This document shows positions 32,175 to 41,640 of a stretch of DNA of 64,000 nt, one piece after another. A model generated the notes under the pieces. That model did no database searches. It saw nothing but the letters and a program-made list of their open reading frames with translations, and was not told where the DNA came from. Origin of the DNA: Blastobasis lacticolella (Eukaryota; Arthropoda; Insecta; Lepidoptera; Blastobasidae); assembly GCA_905147135.1 (NCBI GenBank), contig LR990041.1, positions 18,723,907 through 18,787,906 on the forward strand, given 5' to 3'. Made by a program: the position numbers and the translations under genes. Position 1 is the first letter of the stretch, and every line of letters starts with the position of its first letter.

Positions 32175-32891
32175 TTATTTTTTATTTAAATCATGCGGTA
32201 CGCAAACAGGCAAGCGGGCCACCTGATGGAAAGTGGTCCACTGCCTATAGACATTAGCAACACCGAGAGTATCGCCAATGCGTTGCACACCTCTATAACA
32301 CGTTACTCTGGCAGCAAAAAGACAAATGTCCCTCCACTGCCAAAGACGGTTACTCAACAAAAGCCTTGCTGACATAGTGCTAGTGTTGAACAAATCAAAA
32401 TCGAGTTCCATACTTGCCCTATTGAAAACATTGCTTGCACGACAAATGTAGGAATTAAGTCTGTAATTGGAGGATGCACTCACCAGACTGATGGGTACGT
32501 TAAATCTTAACACCCTGCGCAGAACAGATAGGGATAAAAGCGAAAGCAGATCAGGACAATCAAGCATTCCTTGCGCTATTTTCAACAGAAAGATTAATTC
32601 AGCTGTCTCTCTCCGCTGCTCAAGGGGAATCAGGTGATGCTTTCTACATAGGTCAAGATAATCGTCGGAAGAACACGTATCCTTAGTGCGGAAACATAAA
32701 TGTTTTATAAAAGGTTTTTGGATGCGTTCCAACCTGGTAATATATGTCATATATCTAGGATTCCAGATCTTTGATGCATACTCAAGGTTACTTCTCACAA
32801 ATGTGCAATAAAGGATCTTCAACGTTTTAACTCTATGAAAATCCCTAGAGCACCGCAGTACAAACCCTAAAGCTTTGGAAGCCTTCGATAT
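32175..32891 (-). pseudogene. LINE-B C-terminal region
   Basis: An open frame of 215 codons (32175-32822), extendable upstream to 32891 through ISKASKALGFVLRCSRDF. It has ILYCTFVRSNLEYASKIWNP, the conserved Y...VR..LEYAS.IW block found downstream of the palm in CR1/Jockey LINEs. It then has LERIQKPFIKHLCFR and a C-terminal part down to WQWRDICLFAARVTCYRGVQ. No stops occur over more than 200 codons, so decay of this half is mild. Confidence 0.85.
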
Positions 32892-33070
32892 TGTAGTATC
32901 ATAGAATGTGTCTATGGAACAGAATCCTGATTAGGCTCTATGGTTGATGAAACAACAAGATGGCGGATAGGCGTCTGGAATGTCGGTTTGCGTTTCTTTA
33001 AGTAAATTATAATATTCTATAAAAGTGAACAATAAACGAAAGTTAAAGTATTGACTGCTTTATTGATACA
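32892..33070 (+). repeat. 5' LTR, 179 bp
   Basis: Starts TGTAGTATCATAG and ends TTTATTGATACA, giving the usual TG...CA termini. It contains CTATAAAAG (33018-33026, TATA-like) and AATAAA (33031-33036, poly-A signal). The start is fixed by the polypurine tract next to the matching sequence at 37023. Confidence 0.85.
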
Positions 33071-33082
33071 TGGCGCAGTCGT
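33071..33082 (+). promoter_or_regulatory. Primer-binding site
   Basis: TGGCGCAGTCGT immediately follows the LTR. It resembles the TGGCGCAGTCGG site used with tRNA-Ser by 17.6/297-type gypsy elements (from memory). Confidence 0.65.
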
Positions 33083-33100
33083 TTTCAAGAACTGATTACA

Positions 33101-33907
33101 ATGCAGTGTTATCTCCCTGAAAAACTGGTTCTAACCGGAAACCTGGCGGAAAATTGGCACGTGTTTAGACAAGCTCTGGATATTTACATTGTTGCTGCAG
33201 AATTAGAGGACAAGAGTGAGAAGAGGAAACTCGCTATACTGTTAAACTTAATAGATGAAGAGGGAATAAAAATTTATAACAATTTTAACCTCAAAGAAAA
33301 AGAAAATACATATAAGAATGTGTTGGACGAGTTCCAAAGGTATTGTGAACCCAAGAAAAATATACTTTACAGTAGATATCTATTCTATCAAAGAAAACAA
33401 ATAGACGGGGAACCTTTCGACAAATTTTTGACTGAGGTCACTAAGTTGGTAAAGAGCTGTGGTTTTGCTTCGGAGCAACAAGCGCTACGGGACAAATTGG
33501 TCTTGGGGACCATGGATATAAAAACACAAAGTAAATTACTGGTGGAAGGTGAAGTGACACTGGATGAGGTTATAAAAAGACTAAGAGTAGCAGAGCTTGA
33601 CAAGAAACACATCCAGGAAGTCCAGTTGAAGGAATCGGTTTATGAAGTGGATGCAGTACATAAGAATAGTGTTCCTGGAAAAAAAATTATCATCTGCAAA
33701 TAGTGTGGTCTAGAACACATGGCCTTATTGGAGAAATGTCCGGCAAGAGGACGAGAATGTACCAAATGCAAAAGACTCAATCATTTTGCCAAAGTATGTC
33801 GAACCAAGTCTCGCTCTGTGAGGGCGGTGACCAACGAAGACAACTCTTGTGGTGAGGAAGAACTATATTGCGGCTATAAAATATTTGTTGGGAAGAAAAG
33901 CTACTAA
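33101..33907 (+). pseudogene. gag: gag: capsid-nucleocapsid, interrupted by a stop
   Basis: Residues 1-200 form a capsid-like domain of the retrotransposon gag type (KFLTEVTKLVKSCGFASEQQ, DKLVLGTMDIKTQ). The nucleocapsid part has two CCHC zinc knuckles. The first is split by TAG at 33701-33703, between its first two cysteines (CK-stop-CGLEHM). The second, CTKCKRLNHFAKVC, is intact. The frame continues past the stop to 33907. Gag would assemble the intracellular particle and bind RNA; the stop would remove both knuckles. Confidence 0.85.
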
Positions 33908-34300
33908 TAAAAAGATTTTGTTATACTAAATTCAAACTCGATACGGAGTCTGAGGTTAATTTAATCCCATTTGAGGTTTTTGAGAAATTATCAAAGTCAA
34001 GAAAGTTAAATTTGAATAAGAGCAAAGTTAAATTAAGTGCTTATAATAAGTCAAAGATAATGGTTCATGGGTCTGTATTATTAGAGGTTAAATTGGGCTC
34101 AAAAACATGTTTTATTGACTTCATTGTTACTGAATCGGGATGTTTACCAACATTAGTTAAAGATATGTGTGTTTTATTAGGGCTTGTTGAGCGAAAGCTA
34201 GTCAATATTGTTAAGGCAGACATTGACATATGTATTGATAAACAGCAAATAATTAATAAATTTTCTGATATATTTACAGGATCAGGCCGGTTTCAAAGCA
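33881..34300 (+). pseudogene. pol: pol: aspartic protease, mutated active site
   Basis: This is in the -1 frame relative to gag, as in many gypsy elements with ribosomal frameshifting; I cannot identify the slippery site. The active-site region reads KFKLDTESEVNLIPFEVF, with the D-T-G triad changed to D-T-E (GAG at 33946-33948). The frame continues through GSVLLEVKLGSKTCFIDF to a stop at 34315-34317. A 1-bp loss near 34295-34300 separates it from the reverse transcriptase. Confidence 0.8.
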
Positions 34301-35257
34301 TTATGACATTAAATTGAAACCAAATTCTGAACCTGTATCTAAACCTCCTCATAGGTACCTTATAAAACTAAAAGAAAAATTGAAAATTGAGCTGGATCGT
34401 TTATGTAACTTAGGGGTTATTAATAAACAAGAGGAACCTACGGAGTGGATAAACAGAATTGTTATTGTAGAAAAAGATGAAAATTCAATTCGTGTATGTT
34501 TAGATCCAAAACCTCTAAATAAATGTGTATTAAAAAAATATTATGAGATACCTACTATTAATGACTTAAAGACTAAGATTGGTAAGGCAAAGTATTTTTC
34601 AGTACTAGATCTCAAAGAATCATTTTGGCAGATTGCCTTATCCAATGGCAGTAAAAAACTTTGTACATTCTCAACTGTGTTTGGAACATACTCATTTAAT
34701 GTTTTACCTTTTGGCCTTGACGTGTCAGCAGAGATTTCTCAAGAAAATTGTGAGAAATACTTTGGTGACATAGCTAACATTTTTATTTATATTGATGATT
34801 TTTTAGTGTTCGGGAATACAAAGGCCGAACATGATATTGCTTTGATCAAAGTTCTGGCACGTGCGAGGGAATTGAATGTTAAATTGAATGTAAACAAATT
34901 TCAGTACTTCCAAAAAACTATTAGATATTTTGGACACGAAATTGTGGGTGGTTGTTTGTTACCAGATAGTAAAAAAATTGAAACTATATCAAATTATGAC
35001 ATGCTAGTGATAAGAAGAGTTTACAACGTTTTTTAGGAATGGTAAATTATTTAAGAGACTTTTTTCCAAATTTGTCTGAGATTACAGGTCCACTAAGGGA
35101 ACTATTAAAAAAGGGTCAAGTTCACTCCAATAGTGTTAACAAAATAAAGAATTTAATAATTAGTCCTCTAGTTATTCAAAATTTTAATTCCAATTTACCA
35201 ATTATTATACAGACAGATAGCTCACAAAATGCTATAGGTAGTGTCACCACAGAATAA
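34301..35257 (+). pseudogene. pol: pol: reverse transcriptase and start of RNase H
   Basis: Fingers (EEPTEWINRIVIVEK, IRVCLDPKPLNKCV), palm motif A YFSVLDLKESFWQIAL (aspartate at 34608-34610), FNVLPFGLDVSAEI, and the catalytic YIDD at 34788-34799 (IFIYIDDFLVFG). The thumb/connection reads IRYFGHEIVGG. A 1-bp deletion near 35003 shifts to the frame 35039-35257, which carries MVNYLRDFFPNLSEITGPLR and PIIIQTDSSQNAIGS, the first RNase H aspartate. All reverse-transcriptase acidic residues are conserved. A further shift occurs near 35245. Confidence 0.9.
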
Positions 35258-35693
35258 CCATCCAGTAGCATTCGCATCAAAAAGTTTAAGTACAACGGAA
35301 TGTGAATATAGTCAGATAGATAAGGAGTTTTTAGCTGTTTTATTTGCATGCCAGAAGTTCCATTATTATATATATGGTAGGCATATAACAATCCAGACAG
35401 ATCATCAACCATTAGTGGCATTGATGAATAAGGAGTTACATGATATTAGTTCCCAGAGGTTACGGAAAATTAGGATTAAGTTGTCGATGTACGATTTTGA
35501 TTTGCATTATATAAAAGGTTCTGAAATGTTAATTGCTGATGCGATAAGTAGAGCGTCTAGTAAGGCGAAATATGATGATTGTGACAAATCTTTAGATAAA
35601 GTGGTACATACTGTAAATGTCAGTAATGAGTATATGAAAGATATTCAAATAGAAACAGCTAAAGATTGCAGTTTACAAGAATTGATTAATTAT
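35246..35693 (+). pseudogene. pol: pol: RNase H
   Basis: Frame with NNHPVAFASKSLSTTECEYS, IDKEFLAVLFACQKFHYYIY, GRHITIQTDHQPLVALM (T-D-H motif) and FDLHYIKGSEMLIADAISR (the I-A-D-x-x-S-R end). This is typical gypsy RNase H, which degrades the RNA of the RNA:DNA hybrid. The segment ends at TAG (35694-35696) in the linker to integrase. Confidence 0.88.
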
Positions 35694-35696
35694 TAG

Positions 35697-36740
35697 AAAA
35701 ATGGTTGGCCAAACCAAATAGATAAAGTGTCAGATCTTGTTAAACTATTTTTCAAATTGAGAAAAGATATTTATTGTGAAAATTCAGCTGTATATTTTGG
35801 TCATAAAATCATAATTCCATTCTAAGTACTAATACTTAGAGACAAAATGTTAAGAGAAGTCCATTAATCACATTTCGGTGTAAATAAAACGCAAGCTCGT
35901 GCTGCTGCTTTGTTCTATTGGCCTAAACTAAAATTAGATGTAATGAAGATGGTTTCCGATTGTAGACTATGTCAAAAATATAGTATTAAGAAAGCCAAAG
36001 AACACATGATTCTGGATAGTAGGCCACATTTGCCTTTTGAAATGATTGGATGTGATTTTTTGAATTTTGCTGGTAGTAATTTTTTGGTAATAGCAGATTA
36101 CTACTCTAAGTGGTTTGAATTGGTCAAGGTGTCTGCATTAACTGCTAGTACAGTCATAAACATTCTAAAAGGCCTTTTTGCTGCTCACGGTATACCTAGA
36201 ATATTGAGAGCTGATAATATGCCATTTAATTCTTGGGAATTCAAATTATTTGCTAAAGATTGGGCCTTTGATGTTATAACTTCAAGTCCATTGTATCCAA
36301 AATCCAATGGTTTTATAGAAAGATTTGTAGGCATTGCAAAAAGTATGTTGAAGAAATGCAATGAAAATAAATTAGATATAGAATATATGTTATTAGAGTA
36401 CAGAAATACTCCTATAATTGGCTCACCATACTCACCTTCACAGCTGTTATTTAGCAGGTTAACCAGGTCTCGGTTACCAATTCATAAAAAATTGTTATTT
36501 CCCAAAGTTGTGAAGAATTTTAATCAGTACCAAACTAAGAAAGATGTTTCTAATAAATGTTGTTATGATAAAACTGCTAAAGAATCTAACCATGAATTTT
36601 ATGTAGGGCAAGATATTGTTTATTTAAACAATAATGTTTGGTTGCCAGGGAAAGTAGTTAATTTTCATGATTCATTCCTTATTATTAAAGATGTAAAGGG
36701 TAAGCTTTTAAGAAGAAATACATCACATTTGAAACCTTCT
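35697..36740 (+). pseudogene. pol: pol: integrase
   Basis: Same frame as RNase H, with further stops at 35823-35825 and 35865-35867. The second falls inside the HHCC zinc finger, between the histidines of VH-stop-SHFG; the finger's cysteines are in DCRLCQK. The catalytic core is complete: D at 36054-36056 (MIGCDFLNF), D at 36213-36215 (LRADNMPF) and E at 36318-36320 (NGFIERF), giving D-x52-D-x34-E spacing. The C-terminal GPY/F-like part ends at LRRNTSHLKPS and a stop. From 35868 the core frame is open for about 290 codons. Confidence 0.88.
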
Positions 36741-36750
36741 TAACTAAAAT

Positions 36751-37037
36751 GTGTGGATAGGGGAAGGAAAATATATAGAAGAATCTGTGACTAATGAGCA
36801 AAGAGTGGCTGTTTCAATTCCTGATTTGGTCTCAGATAATAATAGATCTCAGGGTTTCAATTTTGATACTCCTGTTAGTATGTCTAAGGTTGTAGAGGCA
36901 AATGAATGTGATATCTCTGCAAATTCTGCTAGAGATACTAATGCCAATACAGAAAGGCCAAAAAGAAATGTAAAAGCTCCGAGCTATTTTAAGGATTATG
37001 TCATGTTCTCTGAAGGGGAAGATGTAGTATCATAGAA
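36751..37037 (+). pseudogene. Pol C-terminal tail after integrase
   Basis: A frame of 94 codons ends with ERPKRNVKAPSYFKDYVMF, a basic RP.R..K.P.Y..DYV motif found at the end of mag-like gypsy Pol proteins. It runs through the polypurine tract and stops at TAG inside the LTR (37035-37037). It is displaced from the integrase frame, so either a shift is missing or it was a separate tail. Confidence 0.65.
37012..37022 (+). promoter_or_regulatory. Polypurine tract
   Basis: GAAGGGGAAGA directly precedes the LTR start at 37023. It primes plus-strand DNA synthesis in LTR elements and marks the LTR boundary here. Confidence 0.85.
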
Positions 37038-37062
37038 TGTGTCTATGGAACAGAATCTTGAT
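37023..37062 (+). repeat. 3' LTR, only first 40 bp left
   Basis: Matches the first 40 bp of the 5' LTR with one difference (T at 37058 against C). LINE-B sequence follows at once, so about 139 bp of LTR are missing. Confidence 0.85.
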
Positions 37063-37780
37063 CAATATAGGATAAGAACCAACGGTGCAAGTCGCCACAT
37101 ATTCCAATCGCAAAAAGCTTCGTTAAAAGCATGTGGTGATTAATTTTATCGAAAGCCTTGCTATAATCAGTGTAAACGACATCGACCTGCTTCCCCCCTT
37201 TTATGGCCGCCGTAAGGAAATCATTGAAAAGAACCAGGTTCGAAACCGTTGAGTGTCCCTTCAGAAAACCATGCTGAGATGGGCTAAGGTACTGTCTTAT
37301 TTATGGATAGACCTGATTATATACCAGGTTCTCTAGAACTTTAGATAAAAGACAGAGTTAAGATATTGGCCTGTAATTAGTAATATCACTTTTAGTACCT
37401 TTCTTATGTACAGGAGTAATGAAAGCACGTTTCCAGGCCCTAGGGACGACACCTTCGTTCAGGGATCGCCTGAACAATATAGCCACCGGAGCCCTCAAAG
37501 ATTCTGCACAATTAATGAGGAATCGAGCAGGTAACTCATCGGGCCCAGCAGACATAGATGGGTCCAATTTTGTTAACAATTTACATACCTCATTCTCCTC
37601 GATAATCACAGCAGACAATCCAGAATCTGAAGGACAATCAGAGATCAATTGGCCGTGGCGAGACGAAGATTGGTGGGGAGGGAAATCCGAAAAGTTTGAC
37701 TCAAAATATGAGGAAAATGCATCACAGATCTGTTCACCACCTGTAACCACCAAACCACCATATTTCAGAGAACCAGGCAA
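37063..37780 (-). pseudogene. LINE-B reverse transcriptase, N-terminal half
   Basis: A 140-codon frame (37358-37780) contains CKLLTKLDPSMSAGPDELP, ARFLINCAESLRAPVAILF, WKRAFITPVHKKGTKSDITN and YRPIS, the fingers region of LINE reverse transcriptases. After a frame change it continues with LSPSQHGFLKGHSTVSNL and VDVVYTDYSKAFDKINHHML, including the first catalytic aspartate (YTDYSKAFD). It stops at HRWFLSYI, right at the junction with the truncated 3' LTR. Confidence 0.85.
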
Positions 37781-37803
37781 TAAGTTGGATTTTGTTATAG
37801 ATT

Positions 37804-38604
37804 TTACGTATCACCAAAAATACTTCGGGTTTGACCTAATAGAGACTCGACCGATGCAATATAATTATTATAGCATTCCTTTTCTAAGACAGTAGCTCTA
37901 TCATGAAGCAATTTAAAGGACTCGCTATCTGATCTATTACCATACACTTTAATTTTTTTAAAGAATTTGTGCTTTTCTTTTAATACTTTTTGGGTACCGG
38001 CTTTCATAAATATTTACACACGGTATATAAGTATATATTACAGATTTAATAAATTTATAAAATAGTTCAGTCGCATCTTCAACTGTTCCAGATGACAAAT
38101 CTCCTATCCAATCGACACGAGAAATTTCTTTATTAATTAATTGGTAGTCGCCCTTATCAAATAGAATTTTTTTTATAGGATGCACTCATTAAAGGGTAGT
38201 AGTTAATAAGTTGACATACAGATGAAGAGACCCATGGTGAGGATCGACAGGGACAAGTGATTCTGGGCATTCACTTACGTTCACAATATCATTACACAAT
38301 AATAGATCAAGGGTTTTGTCAAAGCAATTACGCACTCCATTAAACTGCTTTAAGTTTAATGCATTCATCTCATCTATAAGTGTGATTTCATTGAGAGATG
38401 AGTAGTAAGATGGAACTAGCGAACCATCACTAGTGCCCCGAGTCCATACAATATTGCTCATGTTGAAAGCCCCCACAATGAAAAACTTATCATTCGGGAA
38501 CTGAGTTATAGACCTTTCCAGTTTTTCAAAGAAATGCTCCAACTGATCTGCGAAGGAAAACCCCTGGTTTTGTGTACATAAGTACAGCACTCCGAGATGT
38601 AATC
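37804..38604 (-). pseudogene. LINE-B linker and endonuclease 3' part
   Basis: Frames read LYLCTQNQGFSFADQLEHFF, then FFIVGAFNMSNIVW, in which the endonuclease G-D-F-N motif has become G-A-F-N. Then follow NCFDKTLDLLLCND and ESLVPVDPHHGSLHL, the counterpart of the terminal D-H motif. Separate frames 37958-38185 and 37804-38007 encode the linker (VDWIGDLSSGTVEDATELFY and VLKEKHKFFKKIKVYGNRSD). At least two frame changes separate these pieces. Confidence 0.8.
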
Positions 38605-38856
38605 ATCACAGCCCGTAACAGTCCACTGCAAGACTTAGGGCCTCTCCCGCGAAAGAAGAGGTTATTGCCATAATATCCACGCTTGGCAGGCGGGTTGGAG
38701 ATAGCAGTGTTTAAATATAACAATGGAAAATGCTGCTGCCCATTTTTCAGACTACGGAGACTCTTGATCTTTCGCCTCGACAACATTAGTCGCCTTGTAC
38801 GACACCCATGAGTGTAAAGGGTTGGTGCTATTCTACTCAGCCGGACACCACACGGC
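38605..38856 (+). repeat. SR3 repeat, copy 4, with 8-bp target duplication
   Basis: Inserted in the LINE-B endonuclease. ATGTAATC flanks both sides (38597-38604 and 38857-38864). Removing the insert and one flank joins NLSVRLH to LGVLYLC in frame, so the boundaries are exact. An 8-bp duplication fits hAT-like elements or a short-TSD retroposon. The termini (ATCACAGCCC at the left, ACACCACACGGC at the right) are not inverted repeats. Confidence 0.9.
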
Positions 38857-38864
38857 ATGTAATC

Positions 38865-39290
38865 TAACTGATAAATTGCATTTGGTCTTTTTAATAGAAA
38901 TGGTAATCCAGAGGTCCTCTGCAGATGATTGAAAACTGGGCTGCGAAACTGCCAAGATGTCCCAATGCACAGCAATAAGCACACCTCCACCCCTAGACTG
39001 ATTAGTAAGGTCATAGTCGCGATCACGACGCCAGACCACGTAGCGATTACTAAAAATCTCGTCATCGGAAATTCCCTCTATAAGCCATGTTTCGGTAAGC
39101 ACTATTACATCATAGTCACAACTACACGTGCCGCGGTGGAAATTTAAGGTTTTTGTGCGCAAGCCACGCGTGTTTTGATAGTAAACGTTAAGACTATTGA
39201 AGCTATCAACAAGCTTATCGGTTACATACACTGATAATTGAATGACTCTTTGAATATGTTAAGGACCCTAATTTGAGACGCGAATAATTA
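38865..39290 (-). pseudogene. LINE-B endonuclease N-terminal part
   Basis: The frame from 39231 reads LNVYYQNTRGLRTKTLNFHR, DYDVIVLTETWLIEGI (the L-T-E-T-W motif with the catalytic glutamate), RYVVWRRDRDYDLTNQ, SRGGGVLIAVHWD, and ends in KKTKCNLSVRLH at the SR3 insertion. This is the N-terminal half of an apurinic-like endonuclease. ORF1 is not present upstream, so LINE-B is 5'-truncated or begins near 39290. Confidence 0.85.
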
Positions 39291-39544
39291 CATACTTTGC
39301 AACATATGTTTATTAACTCAGCGGCAACCAAGCACAAAAATGGGTACCGTAAATTTAATATTGTTGACATAGTAACGTATGATGTACGGTGCGAAAGCGC
39401 ACAAAAAGCAAGCAAAAGCGCTGCATCAGCAAGCTTGTCAAGCTGAATTTTAAATACAGTACGGTACTACGGTACTAGGAGATTAAAGTAAAATTTGCTT
39501 GATATGAACATTACTCTCGTTTGCGTTCTGCACCACAAGATTTT

Positions 39545-39674
39545 CATGGCAAGCGCTCCACTGTAATTGATCTGCCAAATCCTGGTTTATGGTTAAGGCG
39601 AACCCGGGGCTTTCGTGTGCGAGAGCACAACTGGTACATTAACGCTAAGATGATGACGATGATGATGATTCTGT
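39545..39674 (+). mobile_element. SINE-1, 3' fragment with (GAT)n tail
   Basis: GGCAAGCGCTCCACTGTAAT, GATCTGCCAAATCCTGG and GAGCACAACTGG, then ACATTAACGCTAAGATGATG and a GATGATGATGATT tail. Confidence 0.75.
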
Positions 39675-39675
39675 A

Positions 39676-39765
39676 ACGTGGAGGTACTTCCCCAGTCGTC
39701 GCGCGGCTCCAACTCGAACGAGATGTCCCGCTACGCCCTACCTCTCTGATAGTAAACTTACAAGT
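39676..39765 (+). repeat. Dispersed repeat R-TTAGG, copy 2
   Basis: CGTGGAGGTACTTCCCCAGT, then CGCGGCTCCAACTCGAACGA; the reverse complement matches 3130-3200. It abuts the SINE-1 GAT tail. Confidence 0.55.
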
Positions 39766-40099
39766 GCAAAAGCGGCATAATAGAACTACATACTTTATCA
39801 CTTTTGATAAAATATTAAGTAAGTTTAATAAGTATGTTTGTTTAGAACGTACATTGGTCAGCCATTTTGTTGCAAATTACTTAATAAATTTTGTGTCTCA
39901 TATTTTAGGTTGTATATTGAATCTACAGTACAGTAATCGCATTAACAGGCGAGCCTGTTAAATAATTTGTTTCATACAATTATTTCGTTAATTCTGGAAT
40001 AAATTATTTGCACATATAAGTTCGTCGGACACTAGGACAAAGTTTCCATGTGATATATATAGAGTTTGCTGTTCTGTTTCAAATTACTAATTAATAATT

Positions 40100-40380
40100 T
40101 ATTACCGGAACATACTGTATCCGCCGTTCGTGGTTTACGTAGCGTCCTCCGTCCGTAAACATACACATCCGTTTATTTACGCAGATCGTTGGCCCCCGGG
40201 ACGTACGTCTAAGTTTGACCGCGGTAAATCTTGGCCCATTGGACCCCAAGGTCTTGTTCCGGCTTTGCGTCGGCTCTGCTCTCAGGGATATTCAACTTTA
40301 TTGCAAGCTGGATCGATTTGTGTAACGCTTTATGGTCTGCGAAATCAAGGCAGCTAGCGGCAGTTCTTAACAAATATTAC
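40100..40380. other. GC-moderate stretch without repeat matches
   Basis: Contains two overlapping open frames of about 75 codons with no recognisable motif. It could be unique DNA; no gene is supported. Confidence 0.25.
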
Positions 40381-40744
40381 TTAAAAAATTATGAATTAAA
40401 AAACAGTTTTGAGCGTATACTAAATCAGCGAAAATATGTTGATCAATAACTTTTCGAATTAATGCATGTCAATGAATGATATACATGTTTTTTTACGAAT
40501 CTTTAATTCGATAGTTCTAGAGCCAGAAAACGTTTAATTCAAAACTATACCCAATGTTCGTCATCGGGCAAAACCTTTGAGGAAGGGGGAGGGTTGATGT
40601 GTAGTAGTGACTCCAGAAATAATGATTTCTAGAACTCGTATTGTATTAGAAAAGGCTTATTTTTTACTGTTTGTGTTTTGAAAATTGGAAGTAATTTTGA
40701 AGTAGAAAATTTTTCACAAATTTCAGTCATGATGTTAAGGAGTT

Positions 40745-41228
40745 CTGTGGCTTCATCACAGCAGCATCAAATGATGACACCCTGAACCAAACACCGGAGT
40801 AACATTTGATAACGGAACAAACACCCCATCCGTGCCTACAATTTTCAAGGGTTCCCTTCGATTTCATAGGGTTTCTAGCATTAGATCCTGACCTGATCAA
40901 AATGGGATCACCTCAGGAGTACACTCTTTAAAACAAAAACTAAAAAGAAATTTCCAAATCGGTCTATAAGTGGCGGAGTTTTGAAGTAACAATATAAAGT
41001 AATTACGGGTGGCCTATGGTCTTCACATTTTTCTGAATGCAAGTGCTTGACTTGTAAATACTGAAATCGCTATTTTTATGCCTATAATTTTTTAGGATTA
41101 CCCTCGATTCCATCATCTGATCCTGACCTGACGACCATAAGACCACCTGGGAAGTATATATACCCTGGCAAACCAAAAACAACTGTCCAAATCGGTTCAC
41201 GTGTCATCGAGTAATTGGGGAACACATT
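40745..41228 (+). repeat. Two tandem copies of a dispersed repeat
   Basis: 40830-40980 and 41060-41228 share, in order, the blocks ATTTTCAAGGGTTCCC/ATTTTTTAGGATTACC, AGATCCTGACCTGA, GGGATCACCTCAGGAGTA/AGACCACCTGGGAAGTA, CAAATCGGT and a GGCGGAG/CGAGTAATT end. The unit is about 160 bp; copies are about 70% similar by eye. The class is unknown. Confidence 0.5.
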
Positions 41229-41334
41229 TACTTTAAAAAACCAAGAGGCGTATTCGATGAATTGAGAACCTTCTCCTTCTTTAGTTTTTGAATTCGGTTA
41301 AAAAGTGTGTTTGAAGAACTACAGTTTACAAATA

Positions 41335-41640
41335 CATAAAAACAGTGGAAAACAGTGCTGCGTCTTATTCTGCAGTAGCATACTGGTGCGTTAATTTAAA
41401 CGCGGCAGAATCGCCTGCAATGACGACATGTGCTCCGGGCGGCCAACAACGGCTGCTACGCAAGAAAATGTATATCGTAGAAATTGTCAAGGAATCTCGA
41501 CGTCTAACCATCCTTTATTTAGCTGAGATTATAAAGCTTTCGTTTGAGACAATTCAGTTCATTTTATCTCATACCTTAAAATTCAAAAAGGTGGCCACGT
41601 TGAGTTGGGATGCTAATCATTTAAATTCATAAAACATAAC
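41335..41640 (+). pseudogene. mariner-like transposase, N-terminal fragment
   Basis: In one frame FKRGRIACNDDMCSGRPTTA, then ATQENV; after a shift near 41475, IVKESRRLTILYLAEIIKLS, then FETIQFILSHTLKFKKV. This is the end of the first and the whole second helix-turn-helix of mariner (Tc1/mariner) transposases, where GRP and S-R-R-L-T are conserved. The DDD catalytic domain is absent. The fragment stops near 41640. It is an old relic. Confidence 0.75.

Larger units (their letters stand above)
32892..37062 (+). mobile_element. Ty3/gypsy LTR retrotransposon, degenerate, 3' LTR truncated
   Basis: Order: 5' LTR, primer-binding site, gag with zinc knuckles, protease, reverse transcriptase, RNase H, integrase, polypurine tract, partial 3' LTR. 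The protease-RT-RNaseH-integrase order defines Ty3/gypsy. No envelope-like frame follows integrase. Several stops and frameshifts make it inactive. It lies in LINE-B in opposite orientation. Confidence 0.92.
32175..39290 (-). mobile_element. LINE-B (CR1/Jockey-like), split by gypsy and SR3 insertions
   Basis: A minus-strand non-LTR retrotransposon whose parts read, from its 5' side, endonuclease (39290-38190), linker (38185-37800), reverse-transcriptase N-terminal half (37780-37063), then the inserted LTR element, then the C-terminal region (32891-32175). The segment containing the YADD catalytic motif is absent. The 3' end (near 32178) ends in an A-rich run and matches 3286-3474. It is clearly inactive. 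Confidence 0.85.

Noticed and set aside
36751..37037. Envelope gene of an errantivirus
   Set aside because: The frame after integrase is only 94 codons, has no signal peptide, fusion or membrane segment, and ends in a Pol-tail motif; the 3' LTR follows at once.
32892..37062. The 40-bp direct repeat as a target-site duplication
   Set aside because: The right copy directly follows a polypurine tract and the left one starts a TG...CA unit that ends at a primer-binding site, so both are LTR sequence, not duplicated LINE-B target.
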